64,000 nucleotides of DNA, taken from assembly GCF_003925875.1 (NCBI RefSeq), contig NZ_AP019309.1, forward strand, positions 2,542,001-2,606,000, given 5' to 3'. A model generated the notes under the pieces. That model was not told where the DNA came from. It worked only from the letters and a program-made list of their open reading frames with translations, and ran no database searches. The translations under genes were made by a program, and so were the position numbers. Of this stretch, positions 6,720-14,620 are shown one piece after another; position 1 is the stretch's first letter; every line of letters starts with the position of its first letter. The stretch is from Intestinibaculum porci. Lineage in GTDB: Bacteria > Bacillota_I > Bacilli_A > Erysipelotrichales > Coprobacillaceae.

Positions 6720-8330
6720 TTATGCCTGTTCACTTAAAGCGATCTCAACTGCCTTTAGTTCATCCTGCATCGCCCGACGGTTCCGATATTTTGATCTAAA
6801 CTTCGATAATAAAGAGATCACTGTATCTTTCGCCCCATCAATTGCCAACATTCTATTCATATGATAAGCAATAGAGCGGTATGTATAACGATTAGAGGTA
6901 CGTAAAGCCATTTCGTCAATGTCTTTAGCCATCGCCGTAATGAGTCTGTCACTATATTGATCTTTTAATACATCCATGTATTCTTCCAGATCAGATATTG
7001 AGCCAAAATTCTCTAAACATGACATCAGCTGATCATACATACCTTCTTCAAAATAAATATTCTTTTTCCCAATACTTTCTGGAATGCGATTGAAAATATC
7101 ATTTCGCTTTTGATTCCAGTCATCTCCAATTACATCTTTGTATTCATGATAGTAATCTTTATTATAAGGATGCTTGAAAAAGAGATCTTCCAGTGTTTTG
7201 AAATAAGCCTGATGATTACCTATCTTCTTATAGAAATCCTTCAGCATTTCCATATATTCAGTATTATCCCGATCGGGCATTTCTTTTAGTAATTGTTTGA
7301 GTTCTTTTTCAAAAAGATCATATTCTTCACAATCTAACAGATAATTGCATACACGTTTCGCCATATCACGTTTAAGCATTGGATGCAGACTATGATATTC
7401 GGTTAATACTTGCTCGATAGGTGCATGATTATTGATATGACTTTCAATCAGGAAATGGGTATAATCCCGAAACCCATCATCGTCATCCATTAAATTTTCA
7501 ATCGCATCATTAAAACGATCTACATATTCTTTAACAGTCACTTTTGTCAGGGCATTAAGCAGATATTCCTGATCATCACAGCGAGGATCTTTAACAAGTG
7601 ACATAATCTTATCGTAATAGATATCTAATTCTTCTTGCGAAGCATCACTCAATAATATGCCTAAATAATCCCCTAAATGCTTGAACATCATACCCAGACG
7701 CCCATCACTATCATCGCATTCCACATTGAGCAAAGCATCATATGTGGCTAAAATCAAACAGAAAGCATGTTTACGGTTTTCCTCCATGCAATTATGAATA
7801 TCTTCAAACACCGAATTCATTTCTTCATCAAAATCAGGCATCGCATAATAATCAATAAATCCTTTTGCCGTATTCCTCTCAACAATTCCTTCCATATACG
7901 CGATCATTTGCATCAGATCCTGCTCATCTAAAGCAATATGGGCAAATCTTTTAAACGCTTCTAACTGCCTTGGATCATTTCTAAAAAGCTGCGCCAAGAA
8001 TGCATTTTTAGTTCCTTCATTAACTTCCGCCACAAAATCATCAAATTCATCACCATCCGCTAAGAATGGTAAATCCCCATACGTAAATTTTACCAGCAAA
8101 GCAGCTTCATGCTTGCAAGGCGTGCCATTTTCTCCATAAGGACAATCACAACTCATTTTCTTCACTTCACCAGATGCATCAAAAGTAATCTTACAATGAT
8201 ATTTCTTTGTCCCATCCACTTCACCCGTTAAGACATGTCCATCCATCTTAACATGATGGACCCGATCATCACTGTAGTAACCCATTCCTCTTTTAAAGAT
8301 CACATCATCAAATAAGTCTTTGTATCCCAT
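6720..8330 (-). CDS. SWIM zinc-finger protein, otherwise uncharacterised
   Basis: 536 residues. An N-terminal SWIM zinc finger is clear: C61-x-C63-x8-C72-x-H74 (SCDCPYGENGTPCKH), in the usual context KRGMGYYSDDRV...GEV upstream. The rest (about 90-536) is acidic and alpha-helical with TPR-like character and no catalytic motif I can name. SWIM domains bind DNA or proteins in SNF2 ATPases, transposases and MEKK1; in many Firmicutes a similar stand-alone protein is encoded next to a SNF2 helicase, but none is seen here. AGGTGG upstream supports ATG 8330. The gene is monocistronic, with a terminator at 6681-6714. Confidence 0.8.
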   Translation of the reverse strand: MGYKDLFDDVIFKRGMGYYSDDRVHHVKMDGHVLTGEVDGTKKYHCKITFDASGEVKKMSCDCPYGENGTPCKHEAALLVKFTYGDLPFLADGDEFDDFVAEVNEGTKNAFLAQLFRNDPRQLEAFKRFAHIALDEQDLMQMIAYMEGIVERNTAKGFIDYYAMPDFDEEMNSVFEDIHNCMEENRKHAFCLILATYDALLNVECDDSDGRLGMMFKHLGDYLGILLSDASQEELDIYYDKIMSLVKDPRCDDQEYLLNALTKVTVKEYVDRFNDAIENLMDDDDGFRDYTHFLIESHINNHAPIEQVLTEYHSLHPMLKRDMAKRVCNYLLDCEEYDLFEKELKQLLKEMPDRDNTEYMEMLKDFYKKIGNHQAYFKTLEDLFFKHPYNKDYYHEYKDVIGDDWNQKRNDIFNRIPESIGKKNIYFEEGMYDQLMSCLENFGSISDLEEYMDVLKDQYSDRLITAMAKDIDEMALRTSNRYTYRSIAYHMNRMLAIDGAKDTVISLLSKFRSKYRNRRAMQDELKAVEIALSEQA

Positions 8331-8424
8331 TCATACCACCTCTGCCAATATTTTATCAAATCATCTTATTCATTTACACCTACATATAGAATATTGTATT
8401 TAACATATGATTCATTCGTGTTTC

Positions 8425-8688
8425 TTATTAGCCATTTTTGCGGATTTCCGCATTTTTAACTAATAGAGTAGCAGTCAAGACTTAGTCAAGCTCAGTTCCT
8501 ATTAGCTATTTTTACGGATTTCCACATTTTTGGCTAATAGAATAGTAGTCAAGGCTTATTCAAGCGTGATTCCTATTAGCCATTTTTGCGGATTTCCGCA
8601 TTTTTGGCTAATAGAATAGTAGTCAAGAGTTATTTAAGCTCAGTTCCTATTAGCTGTTTTTGCGGATTTCCGCATTTTTGGCTAATAG
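8425..8688. repeat. Four-copy 74-bp tandem repeat of hairpin elements
   Basis: A 42-bp two-part palindrome occurs at 8425-8466, 8499-8540, 8573-8614 and 8647-8688, with an exact 74-bp period. The outer arms are CTATTAGCC/GGCTAATAG and the inner arms TGCGG/CCGCA around ATTT, separated by T5 on both sides. The three 32-bp spacers are themselves related (AGTCAAG...TTCAAGC...), so the true unit is 74 bp. Copies differ at a few bases; copy 2 has lost inner pairing (TACGG with CCACA). The repeat lies downstream of the rpsI terminator and upstream of the SWIM gene. Confidence 0.9.
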
Positions 8689-8700
8689 GATAAAAGGGCA

Positions 8701-8729
8701 AAAGAAAAGATCCCAAAAAGGGATCTTTT
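8701..8729 (-). terminator. Terminator of the rplM-rpsI operon
   Basis: AAAAGATCCC/GGGATCTTTT stem with an AAAAA loop, 12 bases beyond the rpsI stop, followed by T-rich sequence on the minus strand. Confidence 0.92.
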
Positions 8730-8740
8730 GAACATGAAAA

Positions 8741-9133
8741 TTAACGTTTTGAGAACTGTGGTGCTTTACGAGCTTTCTTAAGACCGTATTTCTTACGTTC
8801 TTTCTTACGTGCATCACGAGTTAATAAACCAGCAGCTTTTAAAGTTGGTCTGTAATCTTCACCAGCTTCAAGTAAAGCTCTAGCGATACCATGACGGATA
8901 GCACCAGCCTGACCGCTGTATCCACCACCGTATACATTAACCTTAACATCGAACTTATCTTTAGTTCCTGTTAATTCTAATGGTTGGTTGACGATCTGAA
9001 CAAGAATATCTGACTGTAAATATTCTCTAGCATTTCTACCATCGATTGTAACGTTACCAGTACCTGGTGTTAAGATAACACGTGCTACTGATGTTTTTCT
9101 ACGTCCTGTTCCTCTGTATTGTACATTAGCCAT
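8741..9133 (-). CDS. rpsI: 30S ribosomal protein S9
   Basis: 130 residues with the S9 signature [19 protein letters not shown] and the conserved basic C-terminal tail ending QFSKR, which reaches toward the P-site tRNA. It sits 12 bases after rplM in the standard L13-S9 operon. In Bacillus this pair directly follows truA; here truA is 13 kb upstream on the same strand. Confidence 0.98.
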   Translation of the reverse strand: MANVQYRGTGRRKTSVARVILTPGTGNVTIDGRNAREYLQSDILVQIVNQPLELTGTKDKFDVKVNVYGGGYSGQAGAIRHGIARALLEAGEDYRPTLKAAGLLTRDARKKERKKYGLKKARKAPQFSKR

Positions 9134-9145
9134 TTAATCGTCCTC

Positions 9146-9583
9146 CTATCCCTTAATTTTCAATTCTTCTGGCTTCTGAGCTGCATGTGGATGTTCGTTA
9201 CCTGCGTAAACAAATAATTTCATACCCTGTGCTCTTCCTAAAGTGTTGTGTGGTAACATACCTTTAACAGCATGTTCTACAAAGCCTGTTGGATCCTTTT
9301 CTAAGAATTCCTGAGCAGTCTTAACTTTAAGACCTCCAAGCCATCCAGTATGATGGTAATATTTTACGTTCTGTAATTTCTTACCAGTCATTCTGACTTT
9401 GTCTGCATTAATAATAATAACATAATCACCAGTATCTACATGTGGAGTGTAAGTTGGTTTGTTTTTACCTCTTAATACAGCGGCAACCTGTGATGCTAAA
9501 CGACCTAATACCATGTCAGTTGCATCAACAACGTACCATTTCTTTTCAATAGTGGCTGCATTAGCCATTGTTGTTTGTCTCAT
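9146..9583 (-). CDS. rplM: 50S ribosomal protein L13
   Basis: 145 residues: [27 protein letters not shown], then [25 protein letters not shown] and [10 protein letters not shown], all L13 hallmarks. AAGGAG lies upstream of ATG 9583. It is an early-assembly 50S protein. First gene of the L13-S9 operon, with a structured leader and a good promoter upstream. Confidence 0.98.
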   Translation of the reverse strand: MRQTTMANAATIEKKWYVVDATDMVLGRLASQVAAVLRGKNKPTYTPHVDTGDYVIIINADKVRMTGKKLQNVKYYHHTGWLGGLKVKTAQEFLEKDPTGFVEHAVKGMLPHNTLGRAQGMKLFVYAGNEHPHAAQKPEELKIKG

Positions 9584-9722
9584 TTTCGTATCTCCTTAAA
9601 TTAACCTTACCGGGGTCTTTTTTAATGAGTTTATTTTCTAGTCAACGATGGACTTGATAAGATGATCCATCTCCTATAAACAAACAAAACAAACTTTTAG
9701 GGCAAAGTCCCCCTAAAAGACA
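9584..9722 (-). ncRNA. Structured 5' leader of rplM-rpsI (candidate L13 leader)
   Basis: About 135 nt separate the predicted start of transcription from ATG 9583. On the minus strand it begins with a hairpin (CTTTTAGGG/CCCTAAAAG, 9694-9719) and holds a second (GATGGA/TCCATC, 9647-9671). Placement and length match the Firmicutes L13 ribosomal leader family, in which L13 is thought to repress its own operon. Whether the Rfam model scores was not tested. Confidence 0.6.
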
Positions 9723-9728
9723 ATATAC

Positions 9729-9756
9729 ATTATAAACAATCACCTTTTTTTGTCAA
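9729..9756 (-). promoter_or_regulatory. Promoter of rplM-rpsI
   Basis: Perfect TTGACA (9751-9756) and TATAAT (9729-9734) on the minus strand with a 16-base spacer. Confidence 0.9.
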
Positions 9757-10086
9757 TCACGAATTGTATAAAAATCACGATTTTTCCTATTCATTTTTTA
9801 CTCTTGTGAAAAAGCCTCAAGAAGACTTCAAAAGGATAACCGCATCGGGACTACTACTAGGCATTAACAATATTATTTAACGTTCTCCGTTTATATATGT
9901 ATGACCTTTTTGATTATTCTTAATTCATAATTTATATGTCACATTGACTAAAAAAGTCAACTGAATATTGAAAAGATCTCACTCAGGCATTCAACCAATC
10001 CAGAGTGAGATCTCATAAAGCTAAGAATTCATAAATATGTAAAAAACTAAAGAATAAATAATATTATTATAGCAATTATCTACTTT
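9757..10086. other. Non-coding stretch with an isolated hairpin
   Basis: No convincing gene. It contains a strong stem-loop, GATCTCACTC (9975-9984) with GAGTGAGATC (10003-10012) and an 18-base loop, lacking a T run. A stretch near 9803-9825 (AAAAAGCCTCAAGAAGAC) resembles the amidase terminator at 13254-13270, perhaps a decayed copy. Confidence 0.5.
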
Positions 10087-10094
10087 GAGCAAGA
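10087..10094. repeat. 8-bp target site duplication of the IS1595-family element
   Basis: GAGCAAGA at 10087-10094 is repeated exactly at 11330-11337, immediately outside both ends of the element. Confidence 0.85.
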
Positions 10095-11329
10095 CGTGTT
10101 GTTAACAAATAAGTGACTTTCGCATATAAACTCCGTATTTATCCCTTTCAAGCGATTTATTGAACATCAGGATATACGTATATTTGCTAAAATATATAGT
10201 ACCTGGAGGTATTAATATGGAAATTCAAAACATTGCTGCTAATTTATCTAATATTAAACTAGATCAATTTCAAATTGAACAGATTCTTGATATGGTTGAG
10301 GAGTATATTGAAGCTAATGAAACTGCGTCTACACCTATCATAGAGCATTGCCCAAAATGTCCTGAAAAACATCCTAAAATGATCAAAGCAGGACACACAA
10401 AAAGTGGCAAGCAAATGTATAGATGTAAAAGCTGTAATAAACGCTTTGTAGCGGATACCGGTCAATTAACTTTCTATTCACATCAGAGCCTTTCAAAGTG
10501 GAAAGTTGTTCTTAAAGATACACTCAACGGTTTAGCTTTACGCGAAACTGCATTCAAAATCGGTGTGCATTATGTGACTGTATTTAGAATGCGTCATAAG
10601 CTACTTCATTTCATTGAAATGATCCTAGCTAATGATTCTGTAGGTGATGTAGCTGAAATAGATGAGAAGTACATCCTGGCGAGTCATAAAGGGACTAAGC
10701 TGGAAGGCGTTGATCCTCGAAAACATGGATCAATAGCACCGAAACCAGGCATAACTGATATTCTAGTATGTATTATGACCGTAGTTTCCCGAGGCGGAAA
10801 TACATTTATTCACACCTATAATACCGGTCGACCTACTGACGTGAATGGCTATGAATTTTGTCAGCATATTGATAAAGAAAGCTACTGCTTTACAGATGGT
10901 ATCAATATTTATGACTGGAGTCTGAAAAAACGAAATTGCGGCGTAAAGCATCTAAAACTCGATGAGTATACAAAAACTGATCATTTGAATACTGTAAATG
11001 GACTTCATTCATTTATTGAATCAGAAATCATCTATTATAGAAATATATCAACAAAGTATATAAATAGATATAACTCGTTATTTATGATCCAATATAATTT
11101 CAGAAAACTTAATATCAGCGAGAAAGTTACAAAGCTTTTAGGGATGCTGAGACAGCATCAGCAATATTTCTACATTCGCCAGCTCAGTAAAGAAAGAATA
11201 TTTAAGTTTAGCAATAGTATATTCGATCTGTAAAAATAAAGCTGATGGAATTTATGACTCATAGAGAGAAATTAAATTGCGCGCTATAAACTAAAAAATA
11301 TATCAAGTCACTAAATTGTTAACAACACG
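10095..11329 (+). mobile_element. Intact IS1595-family insertion sequence
   Basis: 1235 bp. The ends are inverted repeats: CGTGTTGTTAACAA is perfect on both sides, and AGTGACTT matches after a three-base stretch with two mismatches, giving about 25 bp in all. Both ends are flanked by the 8-bp duplication GAGCAAGA, the duplication length typical of IS1595. It carries one full transposase. The clean duplication and intact frame suggest a recent insertion. Confidence 0.92.
10217..11233 (+). CDS. IS1595-family transposase
   Basis: 338 residues from ATG 10217, preceded by GGAGG. An N-terminal zinc ribbon (CPKCPEKHPKM...YRCKSCNKRF) precedes a helix-turn-helix-like region (LRETAFKIGVHYVTVFRMRHKLL). 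The DDE-like core follows with EIDEKYI, TDGINIYDW and VNGLHSFIES, the ISXO2-type layout of the IS1595 family. It looks complete and is likely active in cis on the surrounding inverted repeats. Confidence 0.92.
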   Translation: MEIQNIAANLSNIKLDQFQIEQILDMVEEYIEANETASTPIIEHCPKCPEKHPKMIKAGHTKSGKQMYRCKSCNKRFVADTGQLTFYSHQSLSKWKVVLKDTLNGLALRETAFKIGVHYVTVFRMRHKLLHFIEMILANDSVGDVAEIDEKYILASHKGTKLEGVDPRKHGSIAPKPGITDILVCIMTVVSRGGNTFIHTYNTGRPTDVNGYEFCQHIDKESYCFTDGINIYDWSLKKRNCGVKHLKLDEYTKTDHLNTVNGLHSFIESEIIYYRNISTKYINRYNSLFMIQYNFRKLNISEKVTKLLGMLRQHQQYFYIRQLSKERIFKFSNSIFDL

Positions 11330-11427
11330 GAGCAAGAAGCTGTCGCTAAAACTAAACATAATACATTAAACTACTAATTTCAATAAAACTTTAGAGCCCA
11401 TATCAACACCAACATGTAAAAAGAATT

Positions 11428-12009
11428 TCACTTATAATTGAAATCATTGTTTCTTTCTTCTAATGTCCCACTGTCTTCTTTTCTCATAAAATTTACTGTT
11501 AATTTTATAATCAGCAAATAGTAACCTATTTGATTTAATGATGCATTACGATGAATTTTACCATTTTTAATATTTTCCAGAATAAGATCTTTGTTAATAC
11601 TGGTCATATAATCAAAGCAAATATACTTATCTTCCATACCAATTGTTGGGATATACATATAATTATAAATGCGATTATTTTTCAGTTCTTCTACATTACC
11701 AATAAATCCGTTTATCGGCAACACCGCCGCAAGTACCAATTTATTTCTTTGATCAATATGGCATGATGTAGAGATAACCATTGCATCTGCCACAAAGGTA
11801 TTTGAATAACCATCTCTATTAATATAATAAAAAGGAATATTCGAAATAACATCACCCTGAGATAACTCCCTAAGTGGACTTAAGGTCAAATATCTAATGC
11901 ATTCTCCATCTTTTTCAAATTGATCAATTGCATATTTTGCTGCATCCTTAGTGTTTTGGGGGACGTTAGGCAATACACTGTCTACAAAATCAATAAATTC
12001 CTTCAACAT
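11428..12009 (-). CDS. Unknown protein, third gene of an uncharacterised operon
   Basis: 193 residues with no family I can name with certainty. It is helical and acidic at the N terminus (about 1-40), then shows a beta-rich core with GDVISNIPFYYI and MVISTSCHIDQRNKLVLAAVLPI. That stretch resembles proteins carrying a Q/S-x-CDI motif (often VxSQTCDI followed by a strand and AP), a family of unknown function found in accessory regions. No signal peptide or membrane segment. It starts 3 bases after the preceding gene stops and has no clear ribosome binding site, so it is probably translationally coupled. The next element downstream is the IS1595 copy; no terminator was seen in between. Confidence 0.7.
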   Translation of the reverse strand: MLKEFIDFVDSVLPNVPQNTKDAAKYAIDQFEKDGECIRYLTLSPLRELSQGDVISNIPFYYINRDGYSNTFVADAMVISTSCHIDQRNKLVLAAVLPINGFIGNVEELKNNRIYNYMYIPTIGMEDKYICFDYMTSINKDLILENIKNGKIHRNASLNQIGYYLLIIKLTVNFMRKEDSGTLEERNNDFNYK

Positions 12010-12012
12010 ATA

Positions 12013-12345
12013 TTAAAAAAACTTCACCCCAGTATTAACAGAAATACTTTCGATATAATCTTCAACCGACTTTTGCTCCTCCTGAGTCGCTTCACGCATC
12101 GGCCCAAACAGATCCTCAGCATCCCGTTCTAATGTTCTATAAGAATAATCAGTCATAATATAATTATTTTCGTATTCCATATTTGGATCTGTTCTATTAA
12201 ATTCATAGACATATTCCTTTGGCAATTTATTAGATACCCTTTGATAGTTTACAGGGAGCGTATAATTCAAATAGGTGGGTACAACTAATAATCCAGCCAC
12301 GACAACAGTTTCAGAGATATTTGGGAAAAATTTTTTAGGTTCCAC
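12013..12345 (-). CDS. Unknown small protein, second gene of the operon
   Basis: 110 residues from GTG 12345, chosen because AAGGAGAG lies 7 bases upstream and overlaps the end of the previous gene. The stop of that gene (12347-12349) is one base away. The N terminus has a hydrophobic segment (about 12-33, TVVVAGLLVVPTYLNYTL) that could be a single membrane helix. The rest is charged and ends in KFF. No recognised family. Spacing on both sides (1 and 3 bases) implies one transcription and translation unit. Confidence 0.65.
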   Translation of the reverse strand: MEPKKFFPNISETVVVAGLLVVPTYLNYTLPVNYQRVSNKLPKEYVYEFNRTDPNMEYENNYIMTDYSYRTLERDAEDLFGPMREATQEEQKSVEDYIESISVNTGVKFF

Positions 12346-12346
12346 T

Positions 12347-13078
12347 TTACAACTCTCCTTTCCTAACTAAAGTTTCTAATTTATTATTAATAACGTGATC
12401 CATATAATAAATCAACTGTTCTAGCACATCACTACCAGAAACGTAATTTGGATTATTATTAAAGCCATAGCGATCATTAATATCCAATATAACGCCAACT
12501 GATTCTTCAATCTGATTTTTAAAGCTTAAGTCGCCTGCCTTAGCTATATCAACTCCTGACTTAAAAATACGTGCATCTTGCAATGTAATATTCGTGTAAA
12601 TCTTATTATCTTCCACAAATGTAAACTTAATATCAATATCATATAAATCATTTATATTTTTAGATTTAATTAAATTATTTGCAATAACATTTGTGCCATT
12701 CTCTTTAATATCATCAAATAATATCGTTGATACTAATCCTATATATTCATAAGAATCTTTAGTAATAATATTTAAAAGATCAAAAATACACCTCATTCTT
12801 TCTTTAATGTACTGAGAACATTTAGCCCAATCCATTTCAAAACCAGCATTATAATTTACATTAAAAGTAGTTCTAATCGGTGAAATAAGAAGTTGACCAT
12901 GTTCATTTACCGTTTGAACCATAATTCTAGGAATTTCTAACGGCGCATTATCAGGAATCGGTAATACAGTTCCTAAATTAAAATATTTATGCAACTTTTC
13001 CTCATTATTGATGTAAGCTTTTTTAATACCATCGATCTTTTTATAATTCACAGTCACAGATGTATTTTGTATTAACAT
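12347..13078 (-). CDS. Uncharacterised protein, TIGR04255-like by eye, first gene of the operon
   Basis: 243 residues from ATG 13078, with GGAGGTGA directly upstream; an upstream in-frame ATG at 13105 would read through the ribosome binding site. The layout resembles the sporadically distributed TIGR04255 family: an IPDNAPLEIPRI start, a QLLISPIRTTFNV strand pair, a helix (WAKCSQYIKERMRCIFDLLNII), YIGLVSTILF where the family has a GLRYIN-like strand, then VILDINDRY and a C-terminal helix ILEQL..MDHVIN. This is resemblance, not proof. It is soluble, with no catalytic motif seen. It leads a three-gene minus-strand operon with its own extended -10 promoter. Confidence 0.65.
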   Translation of the reverse strand: MLIQNTSVTVNYKKIDGIKKAYINNEEKLHKYFNLGTVLPIPDNAPLEIPRIMVQTVNEHGQLLISPIRTTFNVNYNAGFEMDWAKCSQYIKERMRCIFDLLNIITKDSYEYIGLVSTILFDDIKENGTNVIANNLIKSKNINDLYDIDIKFTFVEDNKIYTNITLQDARIFKSGVDIAKAGDLSFKNQIEESVGVILDINDRYGFNNNPNYVSGSDVLEQLIYYMDHVINNKLETLVRKGEL

Positions 13079-13103
13079 GACTTCACCTCCACCTCGTATT
13101 TCC

Positions 13104-13112
13104 ATTATACCA
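13104..13112 (-). promoter_or_regulatory. Extended -10 promoter of the three-gene operon
   Basis: TGGTATAAT read on the minus strand (TGN plus TATAAT). No good -35 is seen. The start codon lies about 25 bases downstream. Confidence 0.6.
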
Positions 13113-13249
13113 CATAATTTTACTTTTTAGATTATTTACCATTTATCTTCATAAACAAATCCAAATTCAATAAAGGACTCTAAATTACAACCAACATTTC
13201 GATAAACTTTGTTATCTCATATTTAATACATATTTCAACTTTTTAATCA

Positions 13250-13279
13250 CGAAAAAGCCTCAGGAAGACATTCCTGAGA
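13250..13279 (-). terminator. Terminator of the amidase gene
   Basis: CTCAGGAA/TTCCTGAG stem with a four-base loop, followed by GCTTTTTC on the minus strand. Confidence 0.9.
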
Positions 13280-13286
13280 CTCTCAT

Positions 13287-14567
13287 TTATTTCACTTTCA
13301 CGCTTTTAGCGGTTGAATAAACAGAATAATATTTACCACTTTTATTAATATAACAGCGCACTGAGAATTTATAGCTTCCTTTCTTTAAAGAAAGCTTTGC
13401 TTTCGTTTTCGCTTTTCCTTTATAGGTTTTCGTATATGTTTTCCCGTTTTTGATATAGCGAACAACATAACCCGAAGCCTTGGAATTCTTTAACCAAGTC
13501 AATGTCACTTTACGTTTCTTGACTGAAGCTTTCTTAATTTTTGTACGATTGAGATAAGCAGCTGATTTGATATTACTTACATCAGAAGTGACACTTTCAT
13601 TTTTTGCCACAATTTTATAACTGTAACGCTGACCATTTTTTACGGCACTATTAAGAAATGAAGTTGCTTTGACATTCTTATACTTCACCCATTTATTAAC
13701 TTTACGATAAAGATCATAAGAAGTCGCCCCCTCGACAGCATTCCAAGATAACTGTAACCCATTAGACACATTCTTTAATTTTAGTGTCGGAGCTTCTAAT
13801 GTCACTGGTGTTTCTTCATCAGAGGTTGCTTCTTCATTTTGTGATTCATTGACTGGTGTACTACCTTTTAAAGATAAATGATAATAATCAATCACCGCCT
13901 GCGCATCCGCTTCACCCATCGCTTTTAATGAATCATCATTACTTAAGAACGCAAAATCCTGATCATTGTCAATAAAACCATGTTCCATAATAAAGCCGGG
14001 AATATTCGCATTCACACTGGCACGTACGATATAGTAATAATCGGCTGCGGTGTTATTGGGATATGTCGTGGTACCACTATTACGTAGTAAATCTCCATTA
14101 TTGACCATCCCGCTCGTCTGAGCTTCATACTGTAAAGCTAAATCACTGATCCCTTTCGCAACATCGCGTAAATGAGAACGATAATGACCATTACTAATGA
14201 GGGCAAATAAACCATTGTCTTCTTTAGAAGCAGAACCTTTCGCATTAACATGCACACTAAATAAAACATTGGCTTTCATCTTTTTCGCATAAGCGATGCG
14301 GCTTGACAAACTGACTGTCGAATCATCCGTTCTTGTCATATACACTTTGACACCATCATACTGCGATAACTTATTATACATGGCAGTAGCCATCTTAAGG
14401 TTCATATCCTTTTCATAATACGTTTCATCATTGTAATTGACATAAGCGCCTAACTCACTGCCGCCATGGCCCGGATCAATCACCACAACCACTGGCGTTT
14501 GGCCATGCACAATCGTGATTGGTAAAAATAAACTCATTGATAATAATACTGCTAAGAATTTCTTCAT
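13287..14567 (-). CDS. Secreted N-acetylmuramoyl-L-alanine amidase (Amidase_3) with fibronectin-type repeats
   Basis: 426 residues. Signal peptide about 1-22. The Amidase_3 zinc hydrolase domain (25-235) shows the expected ligands H34 (DPGHGG), E52 (YYEKDMNLK) and H106 (SVHVNA), and catalytic E195 (EHGFIDN). After a Glu/Thr-rich linker come two fibronectin type III-like modules (about 255-335 and 340-426), rich in Lys, which may bind the wall. It cleaves the bond between muramic acid and L-Ala. The promoter lacks a -35 box and carries a CiaR-like repeat in its place, linking it to the lysozyme-SH3 genes. It ends at its own terminator. Confidence 0.93.
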   Translation of the reverse strand: MKKFLAVLLSMSLFLPITIVHGQTPVVVVIDPGHGGSELGAYVNYNDETYYEKDMNLKMATAMYNKLSQYDGVKVYMTRTDDSTVSLSSRIAYAKKMKANVLFSVHVNAKGSASKEDNGLFALISNGHYRSHLRDVAKGISDLALQYEAQTSGMVNNGDLLRNSGTTTYPNNTAADYYYIVRASVNANIPGFIMEHGFIDNDQDFAFLSNDDSLKAMGEADAQAVIDYYHLSLKGSTPVNESQNEEATSDEETPVTLEAPTLKLKNVSNGLQLSWNAVEGATSYDLYRKVNKWVKYKNVKATSFLNSAVKNGQRYSYKIVAKNESVTSDVSNIKSAAYLNRTKIKKASVKKRKVTLTWLKNSKASGYVVRYIKNGKTYTKTYKGKAKTKAKLSLKKGSYKFSVRCYINKSGKYYSVYSTAKSVKVK

Positions 14568-14587
14568 AAACTCATCTCCATGAGGTT

Positions 14588-14593
14588 ATTCTA
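14588..14593 (-). promoter_or_regulatory. -10 box of the amidase promoter
   Basis: TAGAAT on the minus strand 20 bases before the start codon. At 17-base spacing the -35 would be ATTCAT, which is poor and lies inside the operator at 14604-14620, suggesting an activator-dependent promoter. Confidence 0.6.
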
Positions 14594-14603
14594 TCATAGT
14601 TTC

Positions 14604-14620
14604 CTTAAGCATGAATTAAG
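14604..14620. promoter_or_regulatory. CiaR-like direct repeat at the amidase promoter
   Basis: CTTAAG-N5-ATTAAG (minus strand CTTAAT-N5-CTTAAG), 11-bp period. It starts 11 bp upstream of the -10 box and covers the -35 position. It also overlaps the stop codon of the upstream reductase gene, so the operator is partly coding. Confidence 0.6.

Noticed and set aside
8425-8688. Possible CRISPR array (42-bp repeats, 32-bp spacers)
   Set aside because: The spacers are similar to one another and the repeats are long palindromes with several differences; no cas gene is near. It is a 74-bp tandem repeat.
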